NCBI RefSeq assembly: GCF_014650055.1
Contig: NZ_BMUF01000004.1
Coordinates: forward strand, 233,245-297,244
DNA from: Streptomyces malachitofuscus
GTDB lineage: Bacteria > Actinomycetota > Actinomycetes > Streptomycetales > Streptomycetaceae
Direction: 5' to 3'
DNA: 64,000 nucleotides
Under the pieces are notes generated by a model. It saw only the letters and a program-made list of their open reading frames with translations, made no database searches and was not told the DNA's origin. Below are positions 35,654 to 42,712 of the stretch, one piece after another. How positions within the stretch are numbered: the stretch's first letter is position 1; each line of letters opens with the position of its first letter. The position numbers and the translations under genes are program-made.

Positions 35654-36718
35654 TCAGGCGGGGACGGCTTTGGCCAGGCCTACCACGCCGTCGTCCTGCG
35701 CATCGGCGAGCGGGGCGTATCCCTGCTGCTGGTAGAGGGTGAGGTTGCGGTGGCTGGCGGCGCCGGTGGACAGGATGATGCGCCGGCATCCCTCCCCGGC
35801 CGCCTCGGCCCGGCGCAGCAGCCACCGGCCCACACCCAGACCCCACAGGTCGGGGGCGACGGCGAGTCGCCCGATGTGCAGGTCGGCGCCGGTGCGACGC
35901 GTGCGGACCATCCCGAGCAGGCGCCCGTCCCGCCACAGTCCCGTCGTGTGCCAGTCGTTCAGCCAGGCGCGCACGTCCTCCGGCGACTCGTGGAGCGCCG
36001 GTATCGCCAGGGTGTCGTTGGCGAGTGCCTCCTCCACCCAGCAGCAGCGCTGCAGCACCGTCACCTCGGGCGCGTCGTCCGGCCCGAGGCGCCGCGTGTA
36101 CGAGCCGGGGAGAGGGCCGGGCGAGGCGTCCACGTGTGCGCGCTCACGCAGCGGGGCCAGGGCGCGTGAGACCCGTACCAGTTCCTCCAGCAGTCCTTCG
36201 GCGGCCTCGGCGTGGCGCGCCGCGGGAGCGAACCGGTCCTCCCGCATCGCGTCCGCGATCCGCAGGGCGACGGTCGAGCCGAGGGGGACCAGGCGCAGGG
36301 TGGTCACCACCTGCTTGGCGTGCTGGACCGCGCGGGTGCCGGCCGAGGTGTGGCCGTAACTGACGAAGCCGGCCGGCTTCCACGCCCACTCCGGGCCCAG
36401 GTAGTCGAGCGCGTTCTTCAGCGTCGCCGGCATGCCGTAGTTGTACTCCGGCGTGACGAAGACGAAGCCGTCCGCGCCCTCGACGAGGCTGCTCCACCGG
36501 CGGGTGTGCTCGTGGTGGTGGATGCCGGTCGACGGGTGCTCCTCCTCGTCCAGGAAGGGCAGGTGCAGATCACCGATGGCCACGGGCACGAGATCCACGT
36601 CGAGCAGGTCGGCACGCGGCGCGAGCGTGTCGGCCAGCCATCGGCCGACGGCGGGGCCGAGCGCGCCGGGACGGGAGCTGCAGACCAGGAGGAGGACACG
36701 CGACCTTTTCGTTGTCAT
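35654..36718 (-). CDS. Fusion of NADPH-dependent FMN reductase-like and GNAT acetyltransferase domains
   Basis: A 354-residue two-domain protein. Residues about 1-185 are a flavodoxin-fold NADPH:FMN reductase: VLLLVCSSRPGALGPAV at the phosphate-binding loop, VTPEYNYGMPATLKNALDYL as the family signature, and KPAGFVSYGHTSAGTRA. Residues about 205-350 are a GNAT N-acetyltransferase: IGRLAVAPDLWGLGVGRWLL is motif A with the Q/R-x-x-G-x-G/A acetyl-CoA loop, followed by LSTGAASHRNLTLYQQQGY. The pairing is unusual; quinone or azo-type reduction followed by acetylation of an amine is one possible logic (inference). It is divergent from a MarR regulator 30 bases away, and an inverted repeat covers its start codon. 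Confidence 0.92.
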   Translation of the reverse strand: MTTKRSRVLLLVCSSRPGALGPAVGRWLADTLAPRADLLDVDLVPVAIGDLHLPFLDEEEHPSTGIHHHEHTRRWSSLVEGADGFVFVTPEYNYGMPATLKNALDYLGPEWAWKPAGFVSYGHTSAGTRAVQHAKQVVTTLRLVPLGSTVALRIADAMREDRFAPAARHAEAAEGLLEELVRVSRALAPLRERAHVDASPGPLPGSYTRRLGPDDAPEVTVLQRCCWVEEALANDTLAIPALHESPEDVRAWLNDWHTTGLWRDGRLLGMVRTRRTGADLHIGRLAVAPDLWGLGVGRWLLRRAEAAGEGCRRIILSTGAASHRNLTLYQQQGYAPLADAQDDGVVGLAKAVPA

Positions 36719-36728
36719 GGAAACGAAA
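36707..36728. promoter_or_regulatory. Putative MarR operator over the reductase-GNAT start codon
   Basis: TTTCGTT (36707-36713) and AACGAAA (36722-36728) are perfect seven-base arms with an eight-base spacer that contains the start codon of the reductase gene. The MarR gene starts 21 bases further on. The position suits repression of the reductase gene and autoregulation. Confidence 0.6.
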
Positions 36729-36748
36729 TTAGCCGGTAGATTGATTAC

Positions 36749-37225
36749 ATGTCAACGAACAAGTCCGATGCCCCGGTCCGCTGGCTCACGGCCGACGAGG
36801 AGCGCGCCTGGCGGGCGTACCTCCGCATGGTGACCGCGGTGCGGACGCGCACCGTGCAGGACCTCGCCCTCCACGGGCTGTCCGAGCCGGACTACGAAGT
36901 CCTCAGCACCCTGTCCGAGCGCACCGACGGCACCAGCACGCTGCGCGAGCAGGCCGCCAAGATGGGGTGGTCGCGCAGCCGCCTCTCCCGCCACGCCACC
37001 CGCATGGAGGCGCGCGGACTCATCCGGCGCGCACCCGACCCCGCCGACGGAAGGGGCTGCTTCCTGGTCCTCACCGACACGGGACGGGACACGCTCGAAG
37101 AAGCCGCCCCGACCCATGTCGCCTCCGTACGCCGGCATCTCGTCGACCGGCTCGACCCCGAGGAGCTCACCGCGCTCGGCCGCATCGCCGAGAAGATCGC
37201 CGACGACCCCCCGGGGCGCCCGTGA
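36749..37225 (+). CDS. MarR-family transcriptional regulator
   Basis: A 158-residue winged-helix regulator. It has LSEPDYEVLSTLSERTDG, the HTH LREQAAKMGWSRSRLSRHAT, the wing RMEARGLIRRAPDPADGRG, and the C-terminal dimerisation helices FLVLTDTGRDTLEEAAPTHV. MarR proteins commonly sense phenolic, quinone or oxidative signals. Its divergent partner, a flavin reductase fusion, suits such a role (inference). The two start codons are only 30 bases apart, so both promoters overlap the proposed operator. Confidence 0.95.
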   Translation: MSTNKSDAPVRWLTADEERAWRAYLRMVTAVRTRTVQDLALHGLSEPDYEVLSTLSERTDGTSTLREQAAKMGWSRSRLSRHATRMEARGLIRRAPDPADGRGCFLVLTDTGRDTLEEAAPTHVASVRRHLVDRLDPEELTALGRIAEKIADDPPGRP

Positions 37226-37234
37226 CGCGCACCC

Positions 37235-37446
37235 TCACGGACTGCTCCAGTACGGGCAGAAACGGGTCAGGACCAGCAGGGCAATCACCCCGTACCTGCG
37301 ATGGTGACGATCCGGACGAGCGCGCAGTACGGGCAGAGCGTGTTCAGTTCGTAGAGCGACTGCAGGACCAGCCAGTGCACGAACGCCACACCCATCAGCG
37401 CCCCGGCGCTCAGCGCGAGCCACAGCCGCCGGTGCAGGCGCGCCCC
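37235..37446 (-). pseudogene. Remnant of a vitamin K epoxide reductase (VKOR) family gene
   Basis: The minus strand encodes ARLHRRLWLALSAGALMGVA, then FVHWLVLQSLYELNTLCPYC, ending IVTIAGTG and a stop. This is the VKOR region carrying the CPYC redox motif. In a second frame, immediately downstream, it encodes YGVIALLVLTRFCPYWSS before a stop, which resembles the last membrane helix and terminus of the same family. The stretch that should join them (about 40 residues) is missing and the frame is shifted. The N-terminal half is absent beyond about 37446. It is therefore a decayed, truncated gene. Confidence 0.7.
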
Positions 37447-37734
37447 GCCGAGCTGAAGGCCGGCGAACGGGCCAGGTTCTGGGTGGTCGCCGCCGGACCG
37501 GGCGACGGTGTCGCCTTCCACATCGTGGGCACGGTCTTCGACACCGTGTACAAGGAGGGCACCCACCTGCTCACACCGGCACAGCCGGGTGGCGCACAGG
37601 TGCTCGACCTCGCCCCGGCACAGGGCGGTTTCGTCGAGACGACGTTCCCGGAGCCCGGTCACCACGCGTTCGTCGACCACGACATGCGCCGTGCCGATGC
37701 AGGAGCCCACGGCATGGTGGAAGTGACCGGCTGA
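37444..37734 (+). pseudogene. Remnant of a copper nitrite reductase / multicopper oxidase gene (3' end)
   Basis: About 96 codons encode PAELKAGERARFWVVAAGPG, DGVAFHIVGTVFDTVYKEGT, AQGGFVETTFPEPGHHAFVD and HDMRRADAGAHGMVEVTG. This matches the last cupredoxin domain of NirK-like multicopper oxidases of actinomycetes, including a FHIVGT block and the VDHDM block. There is no start codon, ribosome site or upstream cupredoxin domain; homology ends abruptly where the VKOR remnant on the other strand begins. This indicates a deletion or inversion junction near 37445. Confidence 0.72.
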
Positions 37735-37839
37735 GAGACGTCGCCCGCCGACGGGCCCTGACGGCTCTTGGGGTGCCGGCACCCGACACCGCTCCCACCG
37801 TTGTCCTCGCGCTGGTGGATGTATAGCCTCAGCAATGGC

Positions 37840-37853
37840 ATGTGACATTGCAC
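37840..37853. promoter_or_regulatory. GntR box upstream of the hydroxyproline catabolic operon
   Basis: ATGTGACATTGCAC lies 13 bases before the first gene of the operon. It matches the box at 44852 at 12 of 14 positions and that at 45747 (minus strand) at 11 of 14. Its ends GTG/CAC are symmetrical, as expected for a dimeric GntR regulator. Confidence 0.7.
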
Positions 37854-37866
37854 AGAGGGGGAGTCG

Positions 37867-39033
37867 GTGGCCCTGAAGGTTGTCGTCGTGGGTGCGGGCG
37901 TCGTCGGAGCCGCCTGCGCCTTCCACACGGCCTCCGCGGGCATGGACGTCACGGTCGTGGACCGCGGACCTGTCGGCGCCGGAACGACCAGCCGTGGAGA
38001 AGGCAACGTTCTCCTCTCCGACAAGGAACCCGGCCCCGAACTGGCCCTGGCGCGGCTGAGCCGCAGGCTGTGGGACGAGGCAGGCCGGGAGCTCGGGCCG
38101 GACACCTTCGAGCTCGAACACAAGGGCGGGCTGGTCGTCGCGAGCACGACCGAGGGCCTCGCGGCACTCGGCGAGTTCGCCGCGCGCCAGGAAGCGGCCG
38201 GTGTCCGCATCGAGCCGGTCGACCGCGTCCAGGATCTCGAACCCCACCTCGCCCCCGGGATCCCCGGCGGCGTCCACTACCCGCAGGACGCCCAGGTGCA
38301 GCCGGTCCTGGCGGCGGCCGCGCTGCTGCGGGCCGCGCTGCAGCGGGGCGCGCGTCTGCACAAGGGCGAGGTCGCCGGAGCGCTGACCGGCCGCGGCGGC
38401 CGGATCAGCGGCGTCCGGACCACCACCGGTGACGTCCTGCACGCCGACGCCGTCGTCAACGCCGCCGGCACCTGGGGCGGTGAGGTCGGCAGGCGGCTCG
38501 GTGCGCCCGTCGAAGTGCTGCCACGCCGTGGTTTCGTCCTGGTGACCGAACCGCTCCCGCCGATGGTCCGGCACAAGGTCTACTCGGCCGACTACGTCGC
38601 GGGCGTCGCCTCGTCCGATGCGGGACTGGAGACCTCGTGCGTCGTCGAGGGGACGCGCGGCGGCACGATTCTCATCGGTGCCAGCCGCGAACGCGTCGGC
38701 TTCGACCTGACGATGAACACCGCCGTGGTCACCAGGCTCGCGGCACAGGCATGCGGGCTGTTCCCCTTTCTGCGCGGCGTCCACCTGATCCGCGCCTACC
38801 GAGGGTTCCGGCCGTACTGCCCGGACCACCTGCCCGTCGTCGGCCCCGACCCACGGGTGCCGGGGGTCGTGCACGCGTGCGGCCACGAGGGCGCGGGCAT
38901 CGGTCTGGCCCCCGCGACCGGCGCGCTCGTGACGGCCCATCTGCTCGGCCGCCCCTGGCGCGGCGCCGACCCTGCCGTGCACACCGGGCTGCTCCCCGAC
39001 CGTTTCCTCATTCCCGGAGGTGCTCCGCAGTGA
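37867..39033 (+). CDS. FAD-dependent D-hydroxyproline dehydrogenase, DadA-like catalytic subunit
   Basis: A 388-residue flavoprotein of the D-amino-acid/glycine oxidase family. The FAD-binding motif is VVVVGAGVVGAACAFHTA at the N terminus. Later come DAVVNAAGTWGGEVG and the C-terminal RAYRGFRPYCPDHLPVVGPD with HACGHEGAGIGLAPATG. With the ferredoxin-like and NAD(P)-oxidoreductase subunits encoded next, it forms a heteromeric dehydrogenase of the type that oxidises cis-4-hydroxy-D-proline to pyrroline-4-hydroxy-2-carboxylate. Substrate assignment rests on the linked epimerase and deaminase. GTG 37867 follows GAGGGGGAGTCG. Its stop overlaps the next start by four bases. Confidence 0.88.
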   Translation: MALKVVVVGAGVVGAACAFHTASAGMDVTVVDRGPVGAGTTSRGEGNVLLSDKEPGPELALARLSRRLWDEAGRELGPDTFELEHKGGLVVASTTEGLAALGEFAARQEAAGVRIEPVDRVQDLEPHLAPGIPGGVHYPQDAQVQPVLAAAALLRAALQRGARLHKGEVAGALTGRGGRISGVRTTTGDVLHADAVVNAAGTWGGEVGRRLGAPVEVLPRRGFVLVTEPLPPMVRHKVYSADYVAGVASSDAGLETSCVVEGTRGGTILIGASRERVGFDLTMNTAVVTRLAAQACGLFPFLRGVHLIRAYRGFRPYCPDHLPVVGPDPRVPGVVHACGHEGAGIGLAPATGALVTAHLLGRPWRGADPAVHTGLLPDRFLIPGGAPQ

Positions 39034-39284
39034 GCGAGATCGTCGTCGACGGCGAGTCCCTGCCGTTCACCGAGGGACAGACCGTCGCCGCGGCCCTCGT
39101 GGCCGCCGGCCGGGTCGCCTGGCGGACCACCCGCGTCGGCCGCCGTCCGCGCGGCGTCTTCTGCGGGATCGGTGTCTGTTTCGACTGCCTCCTGACCATC
39201 GACGGGGCCGGCGGGCAGCGCGCCTGCCTCGTCCCCGCACGTCCGGGCATGACCGTCACGACCGAGGAGGGCGACGATGAGTGA
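39030..39284 (+). CDS. [2Fe-2S] ferredoxin-like subunit of D-hydroxyproline dehydrogenase
   Basis: An 84-residue protein with a 2Fe-2S ferredoxin fold. The cysteine set is visible in GVFCGIGVCFDCLLTIDG (C-x4-C-x2-C), and a later C in QRACLVPARPGMTV. Small subunits of this kind (SoxD/HcnA type, 2Fe-2S_4 family) pass electrons within heteromeric amino-acid dehydrogenases. It begins at GTG 39030 behind GGAGG, overlapping the previous gene by four bases and the next by eight, so the three subunits are translationally coupled. Confidence 0.88.
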   Translation: MSEIVVDGESLPFTEGQTVAAALVAAGRVAWRTTRVGRRPRGVFCGIGVCFDCLLTIDGAGGQRACLVPARPGMTVTTEEGDDE

Positions 39285-40695
39285 GCCGGCGGACCTCCTG
39301 GTCGTGGGCGCGGGTCCGGCCGGCATGGCCGCGGCGGCCACGGCTCTGGCCGGCGGGCTGCGCGTGGTGCTGGTGGACTCCGGCGCCGCCGTCGGCGGCC
39401 AGTACTGGCGGCATCCGCCGGCGCACGCGCGAGCGGCCATTCCGACCGATGACCTGCACCACGGACTGCGCGGGTACCGCGCCCTGTGCGAGGCGCTGTC
39501 GGCGGGCCGGGCCGCGGGCCGGCTCGAACTGCGGCTGGCGCATCACGTGTGGTCCGCCGTCCGCGAGGACGACGGATTCGCGATCCACGTGGTCGACCGC
39601 CGGCGGGCGCCACAGGAGACCGCCGGGGTCCTGCGCGCGCCGAAGCTCCTCGTGGCGACCGGGGCCTACGACCGGCAACTGCCCTTCCCCGGTTGGGACC
39701 TGCCCGGTGTGCTCACCGTCGGCGGCCTCCAGGCGCTGCTCAAGGGAGGCGGAGTCGCGGCCGGGAGCCGTGTGGCGCTGGGCGGTACCGGCCCGTTCCT
39801 GCTGCCGGTGGCCGCCGCTCTCGCGTCGCGCGGGGTCGAGGTGGTCGCGGTGTGCGAGGCGGCCCACCCGTCGGCGTGGCTGCGCCACCCCGGCCCGCTG
39901 CTGCGCAACCCCCGCACATGGGCCGAGGGAGCCGGGTACGCCACCGCCCTCGCGCGCCGTCGCGTCCGGTTCCGCCCGCGCACGGCGATCACCGGCGCCG
40001 AAGGAGGCGACCGGGTCACAGCGGTCCGGATCGCCTCACTGCGTCCGGACGGCAGCCCGCGGCCGGGCACGGAACGGCACGTCGAGGTCGACGCCGTCGG
40101 TGTCGGCTGGGGTTTCGCACCACAGCTCGACCTGCTCGTCCCCCTCGGCTGCGCCCTCACGGACTCGGCGGACGGCAACGCGGTCGTCGTGGTCGGCGGG
40201 GGGCAGCGCACCACCGTTCCCGGCCTGTACGCGGCGGGGGAGACCTGCGGAGTGGGCGGGGCGGCACTCGCGGTGGGGGAGGGCCGGCTGGCCGCGGAAT
40301 CGGTCCTCGCCGACTCCGGCGCCGCTCCCGCGCCGGGGCCGAAACGCCTCGCCGGGGTGCGCTCCGCGGTGGCTCGGCACCGTGCGTTCGCCCGGGCGCT
40401 GGCCCTGGCCCACCCGATTCCTCCGGCATGGTCGTCGTGGCTGACCGACGAGACCGTCGTGTGCCGGTGCGAGGAGGTCACCGCGGGGGCGATCCGGACC
40501 GCCCGCGCCGAGGGCGGGGCCGACGACCACCGGCAGGTCAAGCAACTCACCCGTGCCGGCATGGGCTGGTGCCAGGGGCGGATGTGCGGACCGGCCGTGC
40601 ACTGCCTCACGGCCGGACAGCGGGGTTACGAGCCGGCGGAGCGGCTCGTCGCGACACCCGTCACGCTCGGCGCGCTCGCCGACCTCGATCCCTGA
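39277..40695 (+). CDS. NAD(P)/FAD-dependent oxidoreductase subunit with C-terminal BFD-like [2Fe-2S] domain
   Basis: A 472-residue electron-transfer subunit. The first dinucleotide fold is LLVVGAGPAGMAAAATAL. A central block has VATGAYDRQLPFPGWDLPGV. A second Rossmann region (GSRVALGGTGPFLLPVAAAL) and a terminal flavin-site block GLYAAGETCGVGGAALAVGE follow. The last about 85 residues carry VVCRCEEVTAG and GMGWCQGRMCGP, four cysteines for a BFD-type 2Fe-2S cluster. This is the alpha subunit of the HcnB/OoxA class. Together with the two upstream products it should form the D-hydroxyproline dehydrogenase complex. Confidence 0.9.
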   Translation: MSEPADLLVVGAGPAGMAAAATALAGGLRVVLVDSGAAVGGQYWRHPPAHARAAIPTDDLHHGLRGYRALCEALSAGRAAGRLELRLAHHVWSAVREDDGFAIHVVDRRRAPQETAGVLRAPKLLVATGAYDRQLPFPGWDLPGVLTVGGLQALLKGGGVAAGSRVALGGTGPFLLPVAAALASRGVEVVAVCEAAHPSAWLRHPGPLLRNPRTWAEGAGYATALARRRVRFRPRTAITGAEGGDRVTAVRIASLRPDGSPRPGTERHVEVDAVGVGWGFAPQLDLLVPLGCALTDSADGNAVVVVGGGQRTTVPGLYAAGETCGVGGAALAVGEGRLAAESVLADSGAAPAPGPKRLAGVRSAVARHRAFARALALAHPIPPAWSSWLTDETVVCRCEEVTAGAIRTARAEGGADDHRQVKQLTRAGMGWCQGRMCGPAVHCLTAGQRGYEPAERLVATPVTLGALADLDP

Positions 40696-40741
40696 CCGCC
40701 GGCACCGACGGCCACCGATGAAGCACGGACAAGGAGTGTTC

Positions 40742-41638
40742 ATGAGCGAGACCCGCAAGCCCTGGCACGGCGTCATCGTCGCGACCAGCCTCCCGTTCCA
40801 CGACGATCTCACGGTCGACTTCGACGCCTACGGCGAGAGCGTCGCCCGGCTCGCCGAGTGGGGCATGCACGGTGTCGCGCCGAACGGGTCACTGGGCGAG
40901 TACCAGACCCTGACACACGAGGAGCGCGACCGGGTCGTCGAGACGGCCGTCGCCAACGCCCCCGAGGGGTTCACGGTCATGCCCGGTGTCGGGGCCTACG
41001 GTGGTGGTGAGGCCAGGCGGCACGCCCAGTTCGCCAAGGACGCGGGCTGTCAGGCGGTCATGTGCCTGCCCCCCAACGCCTATCGCGCCGACGACCGCGC
41101 GGTCCTCGAGCACTTCGAACTGGTGGCCTCCGTCGGCCTGCCCGTCACCGCGTACAACAACCCCATCGACACCAAGGTGGACCTGCGCCCGGACCTGCTG
41201 GCCAAACTGCACGCCGAAGGCTTCGTCGTCGCTGTCAAGGAGTTCTCCGGCGACGTCCGGCGCTGCTACGAGATCTCCGAGCTGGCACCCGGCCTCGACC
41301 TCATGATCGGCACCGACGACACCGTGCTGGAGGTCGCCGTCGCCGGCGCCAAGGGCTGGGTCGCCGGTTACCCGCAGGTCTTCCCCCGCGCCTGCCTCGC
41401 CCTCTACGAGGCGTCCGTCGTGGGTGATCTGGAGACGGCGCTGCCGCTCTACCGGCGGCTGCACCCGGTGCTGCGCTGGGACAGCAGGACCGAGTTCGTC
41501 CAGGCCATCAAGCTCGGCCAGGAGATGACCGGTCGGCGAGGCGGTGCCTGCCGCCCGCCGCGACAGCCGCTCGGCCCGGAGACGGAGGCCGTCGTGCGCG
41601 CCGCCACCCAGGCCCTCATCGACGCCGGGGTGAACTGA
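40742..41638 (+). CDS. DapA-family lyase, probable pyrroline-4-hydroxy-2-carboxylate deaminase
   Basis: A 298-residue class I aldolase-type barrel of the dihydrodipicolinate synthase family. GVAPNGSLGEYQTLTHEER forms the carboxylate-binding loop. Y138 in VTAYNNP and Schiff-base K166 in VAVKEFSGD are the catalytic pair. In hydroxyproline catabolism the DapA homologue converts pyrroline-4-hydroxy-2-carboxylate to alpha-ketoglutarate semialdehyde plus ammonia. The flanking dehydrogenase and epimerase genes make that the most likely role. ATG 40742 follows AAGGAG. Two bases separate its stop from the epimerase start. Confidence 0.9.
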   Translation: MSETRKPWHGVIVATSLPFHDDLTVDFDAYGESVARLAEWGMHGVAPNGSLGEYQTLTHEERDRVVETAVANAPEGFTVMPGVGAYGGGEARRHAQFAKDAGCQAVMCLPPNAYRADDRAVLEHFELVASVGLPVTAYNNPIDTKVDLRPDLLAKLHAEGFVVAVKEFSGDVRRCYEISELAPGLDLMIGTDDTVLEVAVAGAKGWVAGYPQVFPRACLALYEASVVGDLETALPLYRRLHPVLRWDSRTEFVQAIKLGQEMTGRRGGACRPPRQPLGPETEAVVRAATQALIDAGVN

Positions 41639-41640
41639 CG

Positions 41641-42642
41641 ATGCGCTCGACCGTCTGCTACCACGCCGTCGATTCGCACACCGAGGGGATGCCCACCCGT
41701 GTGATCACGGGAGGCGTGGGCGTCCTCCCCGGCGCGACCATGTCCGAGAGACGACAGCGTTTCATCGCCGAACGCGACCACCTGCGCACCCTGCTCATGT
41801 GCGAGCCGCGCGGCCACGCGTCGATGTCCGGGGCGATCCTGCAGCCCCCGACCCGACCGGACGCCGACTACGGCGTGCTGTTCATCGAGGTGTCCGGCTG
41901 CCTGCCGATGTGCGGCCACGGCACGATCGGCGTGGCGACGGTCCTCGTCGAGACCGCCATGGTCGACGTCACCGAGCCGGAGACCCTGGTGCGGCTCGAC
42001 ACACCGGCGGGACCGGTCACGGCCCGGGTGCGGGTGCGTGACGGCCGCGCCGAATCGGTGACCCTCGAGAACGTGCCGTCGTACTGCCACGCACTCGACC
42101 AGGCCGTCGACGTCCCGGGATACGGCTCGGTGCGCTACGACATCGCCTACGGCGGCAATTTCTACGCCTTCGTGCGGACCGAGGACCTCGGCATCCCCTT
42201 CGACCGGGCGGAGAAGCAGCGGCTGCTCGACGCCGGACTGGCCGTCATGGATGCGATCAACAAGCAGAACCCCGTCTCCCACCCCGAGAACCCGGACATC
42301 GACGTGTGCCACCACGTCTACCTCGAGGCCCCCGGATCGACCGCGGAGCACTCACGGCACGCCATGGCGATCCATCCGGGATGGTTCGACCGGTCGCCCT
42401 GCGGCACCGGCACCAGTGCGCGGATGGCGCAGCTGCACGCCCGCGGGCGGCTGCCGGTCGGTCAGGACTTCGTCAACGAGTCGTTCATCGGCTCCCGGTT
42501 CACCGGCCGCATCCTCGGCGAGACGACGGTCGGGGACCGCCCGGCCGTCCTGCCGTCCGTCACCGGCCGCGCCTGGATCACCGGCACCGCTCAGTACCTG
42601 CTCGACCCGTCGGATCCCTACCCGGCGGGTTTCACCCTCTGA
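41641..42642 (+). CDS. 4-hydroxyproline 2-epimerase (proline racemase family)
   Basis: A 333-residue member of the proline racemase superfamily. Both catalytic cysteines are present: C91 in PMCGHGTIG and C254 in SPCGTGTSARMA. This supports two-base epimerisation rather than the Thr/Cys dehydratase variant. The N terminus has HTEGMPTRVITGGVGVLPG, the substrate-loop region of 4-hydroxyproline epimerases. It should interconvert trans-4-hydroxy-L-proline and cis-4-hydroxy-D-proline, supplying the dehydrogenase encoded upstream. It is the last gene of the five-gene catabolic operon; a hairpin follows nine bases after the stop. Confidence 0.93.
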   Translation: MRSTVCYHAVDSHTEGMPTRVITGGVGVLPGATMSERRQRFIAERDHLRTLLMCEPRGHASMSGAILQPPTRPDADYGVLFIEVSGCLPMCGHGTIGVATVLVETAMVDVTEPETLVRLDTPAGPVTARVRVRDGRAESVTLENVPSYCHALDQAVDVPGYGSVRYDIAYGGNFYAFVRTEDLGIPFDRAEKQRLLDAGLAVMDAINKQNPVSHPENPDIDVCHHVYLEAPGSTAEHSRHAMAIHPGWFDRSPCGTGTSARMAQLHARGRLPVGQDFVNESFIGSRFTGRILGETTVGDRPAVLPSVTGRAWITGTAQYLLDPSDPYPAGFTL

Positions 42643-42650
42643 CCCGCGAG

Positions 42651-42681
42651 GGGCCCGGAGCGGCGCCGCCGCCCCGGGCCC
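42651..42681. terminator. Bidirectional hairpin
   Basis: Outer arms GGGCCCGG (42651-42658) and CCGGGCCC (42674-42681) enclose inner arms GCGGC (42660-42664) and GCCGC (42668-42672). It lies between the convergent epimerase and collagenase genes. Confidence 0.85.
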
Positions 42682-42712
42682 GTGTGCGGAGACCTCCCCG
42701 CAGGGGCGCTCG

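Noticed and set aside
35625..35936. Upstream extension of the fructosamine kinase-like frame
   Set aside because: It runs into the reductase-GNAT gene in another frame and has no kinase features; ATG 35624 is at the family start.
37116..37307. Small plus-strand gene after marR
   Set aside because: The frame overlaps marR and the VKOR remnant and shows no start site or family resemblance.
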